A stretch of 8,708 nucleotides of DNA from an uncultured Actinomycetes bacterium (GTDB lineage Bacteria > Actinomycetota > Actinomycetes > Nanopelagicales > Nanopelagicaceae): positions 1-8,708 of the forward strand of contig CAIUHB010000242.1 of the NCBI GenBank assembly GCA_903898855.1. The letters are read 5' to 3'. The notes beneath the pieces are model-generated. The model had not been told where the DNA came from. It saw only the letters and a list, made by a program, of their open reading frames with translations, and did not search any database. Of the stretch, positions 1 through 6,820 are shown in pieces (positions within the stretch are counted from its first letter, which is position 1; the number at the start of each line of letters is the position of its first letter). The position numbers and the translations under genes were made by a program.

Positions 1-651
1 ACCGACCACATCTCACCTGCTGGAAATATCAAGGCTGATTCACCAGCCGGAAAATATTTGGCCGAGAAGGGAATCGCGCGTACGGATTTCAACTCCTATG
101 GTTCACGTCGCGGAAACCATGAGGTAATGATTCGTGGAACTTTCGCCAACATTCGTCTCAAGAATTTGCTCTTAGATGGTGTTGAGGGCGGCTTAACTCG
201 CAACTTCCTTAAGAATGGTGAGCAAACAACAATTTACGAAGCTTCCATGGAATATCAAGCAGCAGGAATCCCACTAGTCATTTTGGCTGGTAAGGAATAC
301 GGCTCAGGTTCTTCTCGTGACTGGGCAGCCAAGGGCACTGCTCTACTTGGCGTCAAAGCAGTTATCGCTGAGTCCTTCGAACGTATCCATCGCTCCAACT
401 TGATCGGCATGGGCGTACTTCCATTGCAATTTGCTCCGGGTGTCAACGCGCAATCACTTGGACTTAAGGGCGATGAAGTATTTTCTATCACTGGTATCGA
501 GGAACTCAATGCTGGAAAGACCCCAAAGTCGGTCAAGGTAGTTGCGGGGGATAAGAGCTTTGATGCAATCGTGCGTATTGATACGCCTGGTGAAGCGGAT
601 TACTTCCGACACGGAGGAATCATGCAATACGTCCTTCGTTCGCTTCTCTAA
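1..651 (+). CDS. acnA: Aconitate hydratase, C-terminal part (5' end outside window)
   Basis: Aconitase isomerises citrate to isocitrate through cis-aconitate in the TCA cycle, in the cytoplasm, using a 4Fe-4S cluster. Only the last 216 residues are present; the reading frame is open from base 1 and begins TDHISPAG, the conserved linker into the swivel domain. Family landmarks follow in order: [15 protein letters not shown] (about fragment residues 29-43), RGTFANIRL, then [13 protein letters not shown] with the substrate-binding Ser-Arg, and [19 protein letters not shown]. These match the AcnA/IRP1-type monomeric enzyme rather than AcnB. The cluster cysteines lie in the missing N-terminal part. 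The gene stops with TAA, 29 nt before dxs on the same strand, and no terminator hairpin is seen between them, so read-through into dxs is possible. The in-frame TTG at 58 is internal, not a start. Identification is secure. Confidence 0.96.
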   Translation, partial: TDHISPAGNIKADSPAGKYLAEKGIARTDFNSYGSRRGNHEVMIRGTFANIRLKNLLLDGVEGGLTRNFLKNGEQTTIYEASMEYQAAGIPLVILAGKEYGSGSSRDWAAKGTALLGVKAVIAESFERIHRSNLIGMGVLPLQFAPGVNAQSLGLKGDEVFSITGIEELNAGKTPKSVKVVAGDKSFDAIVRIDTPGEADYFRHGGIMQYVLRSLL

Positions 652-667
652 TCACTACGCCACGCTC

Positions 668-680
668 TACAATTAGGGCT
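668..680 (+). promoter_or_regulatory. Probable -10 element giving a leaderless dxs mRNA
   Basis: TACAAT at 668-673 fits the TAnnnT core of a bacterial -10 element and is followed by 7 nt before the dxs ATG at 681, which would put the transcription start on the ATG itself. The intervening bases (TAGGGCT) hold no properly spaced Shine-Dalgarno site. No convincing -35 hexamer is visible 16-18 nt upstream, inside the end of acnA. Leaderless genes are common in Actinobacteria; applying this to dxs is an inference from spacing. Confidence 0.55.
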
Positions 681-2615
681 ATGTTGGATTCCATCCACGG
701 GCCGAAGGATCTAGCTCATCTCACCTTTGATGAGCTAGACCTGCTCTCATCCGAGATCCGCTCCTTTCTGGTTGAGCAAGTCTCCAAGACCGGTGGCCAC
801 CTTGGCCCCAACCTCGGTGTTGTTGAATTAACAATCGCCCTACATCGCGTCTTTGAGTCACCGAAAGATGTTTTGGTCTTCGATACCGGGCACCAGACCT
901 ATGTGCATAAGATTCTGACTGGTCGGGCCGATGGTTTTGAAAAGCTTCGCCAACGCGGCGGGCTGGCTGGATATCCAAGTCGCACCGAGAGCGAACACGA
1001 TGTTATCGAAAACTCTCACGCATCAACCGCGCTCTCTTGGGCCGATGGAATTGCCCGCGCATTTAAAGTACAAGGAATCAAAGATCGCACTGTTGTCGCA
1101 GTCGTGGGCGATGGCGCACTGACCGGTGGCATGTCATGGGAGGCGCTCAATAACATTGCCTCGGCTCAAAATATTCGGCTAGTTATCGTCGTCAACGATA
1201 ATGAACGTTCATATTCACCTACCATCGGTGGCGTCGCGACCTACCTCTCCACCCTTCGCTCTACTAGCGGATATGAGAAGTTCTTGGATTGGGGCAAGGG
1301 AGTTCTCGATAAAACTCCGGTTGTCGGCCATCCCATCTATAAGACTTTGCACGGAGTTAAAAAAGGACTGGAAGATATCATCGCCCCACAAGGCATGTTT
1401 GAAGATCTAGGTTTGAAATATCTAGGCCCAATCGATGGCCACAATATTGAGGCAATGGAGAAATCGCTCCAAGCTGCAAAGGCACTTGCCCAACCAGTAA
1501 TCGTCCATGTGATTACTGAGAAGGGGCGGGGTCACGCACCTGCGGTAAATGATGAGGCCGAGAAGTTCCATGCTGTAGGAATTGTTAATCCCGAGACCGG
1601 CGCACCAATAAATAAATCGGTAGTGAGCTGGACCAGTGTGTTTTCCGAAGAGCTCATCAAGGCTGGACATGAGCGAAAGGATATTGTCGCTATTACTGCG
1701 GCAATGCTCGGTCCAACTGGTTTAGATGCTTTTCAAAAGCAATTCCCAGAGCGAACTTTCGATGTGGGAATTGCCGAACAACATGCAGTAACAAGCGCAG
1801 CTGGTATGGCTTTCGCTGGTTTACATCCAGTCTTTGCGGTCTATTCCACCTTCCTCAATCGTGCCTTTGATCAACTTCTGCTCGATGTTGCCCTTCACAA
1901 AGCCGGTGTCACATTCGTACTCGACCGTGCAGGCGTCACCGGAGATGACGGCCCTTCGCATCACGGCATTTGGGATTTAGCCTTGAGCGGAATTGTTCCA
2001 ACCCTTCACGTAGCTGCTCCGCGAGATGGTGCCCGACTCCGGGAAACCTTCCGAGAGGCGATTGCTATTGAAGGCGCACCATCTCTCGTCCGCTTTCCGA
2101 AGGGGGAAGTACAAGCCGATATCCCGGCTTTCGAACGTCGCAATGGCATAGATGTTTTGTATCGCGGTGAGAGCGCTGATGTACTTCTCGTCAGTATTGG
2201 TGCGATGGCCTCAATCGCAGTAGATGCTGCTTCACAGGCCTATCGCGAGGGCGTAGGCGTAACCGTTATTGATCCGCGCTGGGTTAAACCTTTGCCACAA
2301 GAACTCATCTCAATGGCCGAGCGATACAAGAGCGTGGTAGTCATTGAAGATGGAATTCGCCATGGTGGTATCGCCAGCACAATCTCTGAGCTCTTTAGAG
2401 ATGCTGGAGTAAGCGTGCCGATCCACTCAATTGGCGTACCGCTTGAGTTTATTGAACATTCAAAGCGTGGCGAGATTCTCAACGACCTCGGAATGAGTGC
2501 GCGAAACATTACTCGCGAGCTAGTCGAGTGGAGCAGCGCGCTCAAAGATGATGGACTTAGAGCAGAGAAGCCGCTCCAGGTGGATGAAAACGACCGCCGC
2601 CCTGGCTCTCGCTAA
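681..2615 (+). CDS. dxs: 1-deoxy-D-xylulose-5-phosphate synthase
   Basis: This enzyme condenses pyruvate with glyceraldehyde 3-phosphate to make 1-deoxy-D-xylulose 5-phosphate, releasing CO2. It is the entry step of the MEP isoprenoid pathway and a cytosolic, ThDP- and Mg-dependent homodimer. The 644-residue length is normal for the family. Visible landmarks are SKTGGHLGPNLG with His40, the ThDP/Mg motif GDGALTGG at 143-150 ending with Asn172 (VNDN), the transketolase pyrimidine-domain motif DVGIAEQHAV at 361-370 with the cofactor-activating Glu366, and GPSHHGIWD with His427. A C-terminal transketolase domain follows (about 500-620). The ATG at 681 is chosen because the N-terminus then matches the family and a -10 hexamer sits 7 nt upstream. 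The last ~25 residues are a charged tail beyond the conserved LVEW segment. It is mostly encoded in the 59 bp shared with the opposing dehydrogenase gene. Identification is secure. Confidence 0.97.
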   Translation: MLDSIHGPKDLAHLTFDELDLLSSEIRSFLVEQVSKTGGHLGPNLGVVELTIALHRVFESPKDVLVFDTGHQTYVHKILTGRADGFEKLRQRGGLAGYPSRTESEHDVIENSHASTALSWADGIARAFKVQGIKDRTVVAVVGDGALTGGMSWEALNNIASAQNIRLVIVVNDNERSYSPTIGGVATYLSTLRSTSGYEKFLDWGKGVLDKTPVVGHPIYKTLHGVKKGLEDIIAPQGMFEDLGLKYLGPIDGHNIEAMEKSLQAAKALAQPVIVHVITEKGRGHAPAVNDEAEKFHAVGIVNPETGAPINKSVVSWTSVFSEELIKAGHERKDIVAITAAMLGPTGLDAFQKQFPERTFDVGIAEQHAVTSAAGMAFAGLHPVFAVYSTFLNRAFDQLLLDVALHKAGVTFVLDRAGVTGDDGPSHHGIWDLALSGIVPTLHVAAPRDGARLRETFREAIAIEGAPSLVRFPKGEVQADIPAFERRNGIDVLYRGESADVLLVSIGAMASIAVDAASQAYREGVGVTVIDPRWVKPLPQELISMAERYKSVVVIEDGIRHGGIASTISELFRDAGVSVPIHSIGVPLEFIEHSKRGEILNDLGMSARNITRELVEWSSALKDDGLRAEKPLQVDENDRRPGSR

Positions 2616-4665
2616 AACCTTCCCGATCTAAGTACGGCAAGATTCCGCCGAGGTGCATCGGCCAGCCACAACCTAGCAACATGCAAATATCAATCTCGGC
2701 AGCAGTTGCAACTACGCCCTCATCGAGCATCATGCGAGCCTCTTGCGAGAGCGCGCGTAGGGCGCGAACACGAACTTCATCGACGCTGGATGGAGAATTT
2801 CCAGCGACAATCAATGACTGCGCCTCGGGGTTTACTGCAAGCTTTCCATCTTCACCCTTGATGTAGTAACTCTTAACTCCCGCTTTCACAAAATTCTGCA
2901 TTGTTGGGGATACGCGATAGCGATCGCCTAAGTTCTGGTGCAAAGTTTCGGCAACATGCAGCGCTACTGCTGGGCCCACGAGACCGAGTAACTCAAGTGA
3001 GGTCATTGGCAATCCCAGTGGCTTCATCGCTGCATCAGCAATCTCAGGTGGAGTTCCCTCGTCGATGGCATCGGTTATCTCACCCATAAAGCGAGTCAAA
3101 AGCCGATTGACCACAAATGCGGGGGAGTCCTTAACAATGACCATGGTCTTCTTGAGTTCCTTGCCGAGAACCACTGCAGTTGCAGTTGTGGCATCGTCGG
3201 TTGCAGCTGTGCGTGCGATTTCAAGAAGTGGCATAACGGCAACTGGGTTGAAGAAGTGGAAGCCGATTACGCGCTCTGGATTGCGCAGCCCTTCCGACAT
3301 CTTGGTAACGGAGAGCGAGGAGGTGTTGGTTGCGAGTATGCACTCTGCCGAGACAATATCTTCGAGCTCTTTAAATAGTTTCTGCTTGAGCGAGAGCTCT
3401 TCAAAGATTGCCTCAATGACAAAGCTGGCGTCGGCGAAAATATCTTTATTGGTTGAACCAGAGATGAGACCGGAGAGCCAGGCTGCACTCTCTGGAGTCA
3501 TGCGCTTCTTTTCGACCAATTTGCTGAGTTCAGAGCGGATATAGGCAAGCCCTTTGTCGACTCGCTCTTGATCAAGGTCGGTGATTACTACTGGAACTTT
3601 GAGATTTCGAAGCATGAGGAGAGCTAGTTGTGAGGCCATCAAGCCGGCTCCAACAACGCCTACCTTGGTAACTTTTCTGGCAAGCGCTGGCTTTGGTGCC
3701 CCTTCAACTTTCTTGCGCTTCTTCTGGATCAGATTGAAGGAGTAGAGGCTTGCACGCGCGGCATCGCTCATAATTAAATCGGAGAGAGCGACATCTTCGG
3801 CTGCGAATCCTTCGGTGAGTGAATTTGTGCGGGCGGCTTGGATGAGCTCGAGCGCCTTATTTGGTGCTGCTACATCGGCCCCGCCATATTTCTTAGCAAT
3901 CGCTGCACGTGCTGTTTTCATGGCGGTCGACCAAGCTTCTTCATCTGCGCCATGCTCGGTGCGAGAAATTACTCTCTTTCCAGCTAGGACGCCGGCGGCA
4001 AAGGTAAGTGACTTTTCGATGAAATCTGCCGGTGCCAGAACTTCATCAGCAATCCCGAGGGAGAGCGCCTCTTTGGATTTAAGCATCATATTGTTATTGA
4101 GGGCGTTTTGAATGATGACCTGGACTGCATTTATCGGTCCAATAAGTTTAGGCAGCAGCGTAGCTCCGCCCCATCCTGGCACTATGCCCAGAAATACTTC
4201 TGGAAGTCCGATGAATGCAGTTGTGGCAAGCGTGCGATAGTGGCAGTGAAGTGCCACTTCCAAACCGCCGCCAAGTGCAAGTCCATTAACAAATGCAAAA
4301 GTTGGCTTCTGGCTCTCACCTAATCTGCGAAAGACATCATGCCCCAATTGTGCAATTGCTAGTGCTTGAGATTTCTCTTGCAAGAAACTTAAAGCAGAGA
4401 GATCGGCTCCGGCAGCAAAGATAAATGGCTTGCCAGTGATAGCTATTGCCTTTGAATCACTGGCTAGCGCATGCGAAATAGCTTCATTGAGCAAAGTGAG
4501 TGATTGTGGACCAAAAGTGCTGGGCCGGTTGTGGTCCATTTGGTTATCTAAAGTGATGAGAGAAATTTTTCCATCATAGCCAAATGGCTTGAGGTCAACT
4601 TCGCGAAGTAGAGCTTGGGTAACGACCTCATCTGGTGCGCCATCTGGAAGCTTGATATCAACCAT
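2557..4665 (-). CDS. Fatty-acid oxidation multifunctional protein: enoyl-CoA hydratase / 3-hydroxyacyl-CoA dehydrogenase
   Basis: This is a 702-residue FadB/FadJ-type alpha subunit that hydrates trans-2-enoyl-CoA and then oxidises 3-hydroxyacyl-CoA with NAD. The N-terminal crotonase domain (about 35-225) has FAAGADLS at 83-90, ALGGGLE with catalytic Glu136, and GLPEVFLGIVPGWGG with Glu156, the same 20-residue spacing as the two catalytic Glu of FadB. The Rossmann NAD motif is VGVVGAGLMASQLAL from 335. The dehydrogenase catalytic pair is His470 in GFHFFNPV and Glu482. A C-terminal helical repeat ends in the family-typical GGRFHPPGAASL. I place the start at the ATG at 4665, 2 nt after the thiolase stop, with GGAAAGGG 9 nt upstream. 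A longer reading from 4737 would add 24 residues lying inside the thiolase gene. It is translated with the thiolase as one operon, and its 3' end overlaps dxs. fadB and fadJ are both plausible names, so none is given. Confidence 0.95.
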   Translation of the reverse strand: MVDIKLPDGAPDEVVTQALLREVDLKPFGYDGKISLITLDNQMDHNRPSTFGPQSLTLLNEAISHALASDSKAIAITGKPFIFAAGADLSALSFLQEKSQALAIAQLGHDVFRRLGESQKPTFAFVNGLALGGGLEVALHCHYRTLATTAFIGLPEVFLGIVPGWGGATLLPKLIGPINAVQVIIQNALNNNMMLKSKEALSLGIADEVLAPADFIEKSLTFAAGVLAGKRVISRTEHGADEEAWSTAMKTARAAIAKKYGGADVAAPNKALELIQAARTNSLTEGFAAEDVALSDLIMSDAARASLYSFNLIQKKRKKVEGAPKPALARKVTKVGVVGAGLMASQLALLMLRNLKVPVVITDLDQERVDKGLAYIRSELSKLVEKKRMTPESAAWLSGLISGSTNKDIFADASFVIEAIFEELSLKQKLFKELEDIVSAECILATNTSSLSVTKMSEGLRNPERVIGFHFFNPVAVMPLLEIARTAATDDATTATAVVLGKELKKTMVIVKDSPAFVVNRLLTRFMGEITDAIDEGTPPEIADAAMKPLGLPMTSLELLGLVGPAVALHVAETLHQNLGDRYRVSPTMQNFVKAGVKSYYIKGEDGKLAVNPEAQSLIVAGNSPSSVDEVRVRALRALSQEARMMLDEGVVATAAEIDICMLLGCGWPMHLGGILPYLDREGFSESQGGGRFHPPGAASLL

Positions 4666-4667
4666 GA

Positions 4668-5876
4668 TTATTTGCCCTTTCCAGTGAAGTGAGGGTTCTC
4701 CCAAATGATGGTTCCGCCCATGCCAAGTCCGATACACATTGTGGTAATTCCATATTGCACATCTGGTCGCTCTTCAAATCCGCGAGCTAAATTGATCATT
4801 AGTCGCACGCCAGAGGAGGCGAGTGGGTGGCCAACGGCAATTGCGCCTCCGTATGGATTAACCCTTGGGTCATCATCGGCGATACCGAAGTGATCAAGGA
4901 AGGAGAGCACTTGAATTGCAAATGCCTCGTTGACTTCAAAGAGTCCGATATCGGCAATCGTAAGTCCAGCCTTTGCAAGCGCTTTAATCGTGCTGGGCAC
5001 TGGTCCATATCCCATGATCTCTGGCTCAACTCCAGCAAATGCGAAGGAGACTAACTTCGCCTTAACTCCCAAACCAAGTTCGGCCGCCTTCTGCGCACTT
5101 GCGAGCACTGCAATTGTTGCGCCGTCATTTAAGCCAGCCGCATTTCCCGCGGTGACTCGTCCGGCTGGGCGAAATGGCGTCTTGAGAGCAGCAAGTGCTT
5201 CAAGTGTTGTTTCGGGGCGAGGAGGTTCATCAACTGTGGCAACGCCCCAGCCAAGCTCGGCACTACGAACTGCTACTGGAATTAAGTCGCGTTGAATTTT
5301 CCCGGCCTGGTAGGCAGCTGCGGTTTTCTGTTGTGAAGCAAGTGCGTACTTATCTGCACGCTCCTTGGTGAGGTGGGGAAACTTGTCATGAAGTCTCTCG
5401 GCAGTAGATCCCATTTGGAGGGCATCGGTATCTACCAGGCGTTCTGCCAAATAACGCGGGTTGGGATCCATGCCATCGCCCATGGGATGGTTGCCCATAT
5501 GTTCTACGCCGCCAGCGAGCGCCAAATCATATTGACCCATTGCAATCGCTGCTCCAACTGTGGTCACCGCCGTTAACGCACCTGCGCACCAACGATCAAT
5601 GGAATAGCCGGGAACTGAATTAGGGATGCCAGCTAACAGTGATGCGCTTCGTCCGATATTCATTCCTTGATCGCCAACTTGAGTGGCTGCGGCAATAGCT
5701 ACATCATCAATCTCTTTTGGGTTTACACCTGGGTTGCGCTCTAAAAGTCCACGCATAGTTCGCACCAGAATGTCATCGGCGCGAGTACCGGCGTAGAGGC
5801 TGCCAGCTTTGCCGAAGGGGCTGCGCACGGCATCGACGAGTACAACATCTTGAAGTGTGTGTGGGCGAGCTTCCAT
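4668..5876 (-). CDS. Acetyl-CoA C-acyltransferase (3-ketoacyl-CoA thiolase)
   Basis: This thiolase cleaves 3-ketoacyl-CoA with CoA to release acetyl-CoA, the last step of each beta-oxidation turn; it is the partner subunit of the multifunctional protein encoded 2 nt downstream. At 402 residues it has the usual length. Active-site features are Cys97 in SIDRWCAGALTA (acylated nucleophile), Asn316 in the NEAFA motif, His350 in GGAIAVGHPLASSG and Cys381 in CIGLGMGGT, the general acid/base. VEHMGNHPMGDGMDPNPR (about 124-141) is the loop typical of the FadA/FadI branch. The ATG at 5876 gives the full N-terminal fold (VVLVDAVRSPFGKAG) and has an AAGAGG Shine-Dalgarno site 7 nt upstream. The gene has its own leader and probable promoter with two palindromes, so it is likely controlled separately from the iron permease upstream. 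fadA or fadI would both fit. Confidence 0.96.
   Translation of the reverse strand: MEARPHTLQDVVLVDAVRSPFGKAGSLYAGTRADDILVRTMRGLLERNPGVNPKEIDDVAIAAATQVGDQGMNIGRSASLLAGIPNSVPGYSIDRWCAGALTAVTTVGAAIAMGQYDLALAGGVEHMGNHPMGDGMDPNPRYLAERLVDTDALQMGSTAERLHDKFPHLTKERADKYALASQQKTAAAYQAGKIQRDLIPVAVRSAELGWGVATVDEPPRPETTLEALAALKTPFRPAGRVTAGNAAGLNDGATIAVLASAQKAAELGLGVKAKLVSFAFAGVEPEIMGYGPVPSTIKALAKAGLTIADIGLFEVNEAFAIQVLSFLDHFGIADDDPRVNPYGGAIAVGHPLASSGVRLMINLARGFEERPDVQYGITTMCIGLGMGGTIIWENPHFTGKGK
4675..4682 (-). promoter_or_regulatory. Ribosome binding site that decides the dehydrogenase start
   Basis: On the - strand GGAAAGGG lies within the last codons of the thiolase gene and ends 9 nt before the ATG at 4665. 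This supports ATG 4665 over the upstream in-frame codon at 4737. The thiolase stop and this ATG read TAATCATG, so translational coupling is likely. Confidence 0.6.
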
Positions 5877-5883
5877 GCCGAGA

Positions 5884-5889
5884 CCTCTT
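5884..5889 (-). promoter_or_regulatory. Shine-Dalgarno site of the thiolase gene
   Basis: AAGAGG on the - strand ends 7 nt before the ATG at 5876, a standard spacing. It marks the thiolase as a gene with a leader, unlike dxs, the iron permease and DUF3000 in this window. Confidence 0.7.
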
Positions 5890-5909
5890 TACTGGTGGTG
5901 TGGTCTCTG

Positions 5910-5915
5910 ATGTTA
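5910..5915 (-). promoter_or_regulatory. Candidate -10 element of the beta-oxidation operon
   Basis: TAACAT on the - strand fits TAnnnT and would start transcription near 5903-5904, giving a leader of about 27 nt with the AAGAGG site inside it. The -35 region about 17-18 nt upstream (TTTCCT or ATTTCC) is weak. The hexamer overlaps one arm of the 5912-5927 palindrome. Inference from position and consensus only. Confidence 0.4.
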
Positions 5916-5927
5916 CTCGTGAGTAAC
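5912..5927. promoter_or_regulatory. 16-bp palindrome, probable repressor operator of the thiolase operon
   Basis: GTTACTC and GAGTAAC are perfect 7-bp arms separated by GT. The site lies 36 bp before the thiolase start and covers the candidate -10, the expected position for a repressor. Size and symmetry suit a dimeric helix-turn-helix regulator; TetR-family repressors commonly control fatty-acid oxidation genes in Actinobacteria. No regulator gene is present in the window and I cannot name the factor. Confidence 0.6.
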
Positions 5928-5929
5928 GG

Positions 5930-5945
5930 AAAAGGAAATCCTTTT
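5930..5945. repeat. Second 16-bp palindrome between the iron permease stop and the thiolase promoter
   Basis: AAAAGGA and TCCTTTT are perfect 7-bp arms around AA (read on the + strand). The right arm overlaps the TAA stop of the iron permease. It is 2 bp from the 5912-5927 palindrome and has the same 7-2-7 geometry but a different sequence. It covers the probable -35 of the thiolase promoter. Two roles fit: a second operator, or a weak hairpin (6-bp stem, ATTT loop) ending iron permease transcription with the T-run inside the stem. The sequence does not decide between them. Confidence 0.45.
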
Positions 5946-6753
5946 AGGCGTTAACTGCAACCTTTTTCGCCGGGCGTAGGTAGGCGGGGAGAATCGCGCC
6001 GAGATAGAGCCCCCAGATCAGAAGCTGGAGCCAGGTCAAACTGTTGGCGATTCCGATGGTGCCATCTAGCAAAGTAGTGAGGATATTTCCGCTTCCAGCT
6101 GACCAATTCCAGGCAAATGCGTGCGCCCCAGGTAGTGCGCCAAACTTTTGAAGTTCATTGATTCCGTGGGAAAGGACGCCAGCTGCGACAACGAGCAGTG
6201 CAGTACCAGAAACGGTAAAGAACTTACCTAAATTAATCTTTACACTTCGGCGGTAGATCGCAACGCCGAGTGCAATTGCAATGAGCAGACCTAGTGCCAA
6301 GCCAATAGTTGGGGCGGTATCTGAAGAGACGGTTTTGAAATTACTGTAAATAAAAAGCGCTGTTTCTAGCCCCTCGCGCGCAACGGCGAAGAAGGCAGCT
6401 GCAACTAAGCCAGCTTTGCCCATTGGAGTAAAGGAATCGACTTGGCTGTGTAGCGAGTCGCGCAATCCGCGAGCATGGTTCTTCATCCAAAAGACCATCC
6501 ACGAGACTAAGGCAACTGCAGCCAAGGAGCTCACGCCGGCGAAAATCTCTTCACCTTTAGTGGTCATCTGAGTTGAGGAGTAGGAGAGAAATGCACCCAG
6601 CCCAAGACTAAGAGTTACGGCTAGCGCGACGCCGAGCCAGAGAAAGGGAAGTGAGCTCTTGCGATCAGTACGGATGATGTAGGCAACAAGAATGCCGATG
6701 ATGAGGGAGGCTTCTAATCCCTCTCGCATTGCGATGAGCAAGGTACTGAGCAC
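5944..6753 (-). CDS. FTR1/EfeU-family high-affinity iron permease
   Basis: A 269-residue inner-membrane permease of the FTR1/EfeU family, which moves iron across the membrane. The two REGLE iron-binding motifs of the family are present at residues 10-14 and 126-130, each inside a hydrophobic helix. About seven membrane segments can be read (roughly 4-27, 36-58, 71-90, 115-137, 147-166, 178-196 and 240-258), ending in a short basic tail. The start is GTG at 6753: the resulting MLSTLLIAMREGLEAS aligns with the usual FTR1 N-terminus, and a later TTG or ATG would remove most of helix 1. AGGAG overlaps the GTG and is too close to act as a Shine-Dalgarno site; a TACGCT hexamer 6 nt upstream suggests leaderless initiation. 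In EfeUOB systems the permease works with EfeO and the peroxidase EfeB; neither is encoded in this window. No efe symbol is given because the partners are not seen. Confidence 0.93.
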   Translation of the reverse strand: MLSTLLIAMREGLEASLIIGILVAYIIRTDRKSSLPFLWLGVALAVTLSLGLGAFLSYSSTQMTTKGEEIFAGVSSLAAVALVSWMVFWMKNHARGLRDSLHSQVDSFTPMGKAGLVAAAFFAVAREGLETALFIYSNFKTVSSDTAPTIGLALGLLIAIALGVAIYRRSVKINLGKFFTVSGTALLVVAAGVLSHGINELQKFGALPGAHAFAWNWSAGSGNILTTLLDGTIGIANSLTWLQLLIWGLYLGAILPAYLRPAKKVAVNA

Positions 6754-6759
6754 TCCTGA

Positions 6760-6789
6760 AGCGTATGGCTTCTACCGCTAATTACGCAA
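6760..6789 (-). promoter_or_regulatory. Probable promoter of the iron permease, leaderless
   Basis: On the - strand TTGCGT (6789-6784) is a possible -35, followed after 18 bp by TACGCT (6765-6760), a TAnnnT -10. The -10 ends 6 nt before the GTG at 6753, so transcription would begin on the start codon. The -35 lies in one arm of the 6780-6807 inverted repeat. Confidence 0.5.
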
Positions 6790-6807
6790 CTTATTTGTTG
6801 CGTAATT
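6780..6807. promoter_or_regulatory. Perfect 11-bp inverted repeat over the iron permease promoter
   Basis: AATTACGCAAC and GTTGCGTAATT are exact complements separated by TTATTT. It fills most of the 67-bp gap between RNase D and the iron permease, both on the - strand. No T-run follows it on the - strand (the next bases are AGCGGTAG), which argues against an intrinsic terminator. It overlaps the probable -35, so an operator for a metal-responsive or other regulator is the simplest reading. It does not resemble the IdeR/DtxR iron box or the classical Fur box as I know them. Confidence 0.55.
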
Positions 6808-6820
6808 CATCTCACTCGGT

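Noticed and set aside
3065..3544. 159-codon + strand frame inside the dehydrogenase gene
   Set aside because: It is the antisense shadow of the Rossmann and catalytic region of the dehydrogenase, with no promoter, ribosome site or recognisable motif.
4666..4737. 24-residue N-terminal extension of the dehydrogenase, reading from an in-frame codon at 4737
   Set aside because: It lies entirely within the thiolase coding region and does not resemble the family N-terminus, and the ATG at 4665 has a GGAAAGGG site 9 nt upstream just after the thiolase stop.
5574..5597. Thiolase nucleophile motif DRWCAGALT departs from the classical N-x-x-C-[ST] signature
   Set aside because: Asp for Asn and Gly for Ser/Thr look unusual, but as I recall DRxCAGA(L/M)T is common in actinobacterial FadA-type thiolases, and the remaining catalytic residues are intact.
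6780..6807. Reading the inverted repeat as an intrinsic terminator of RNase D
   Set aside because: The stem is A/T-rich at its base and is followed by AGCGGTAG rather than a T-run, and it overlaps a plausible promoter. Kept as an operator candidate instead.
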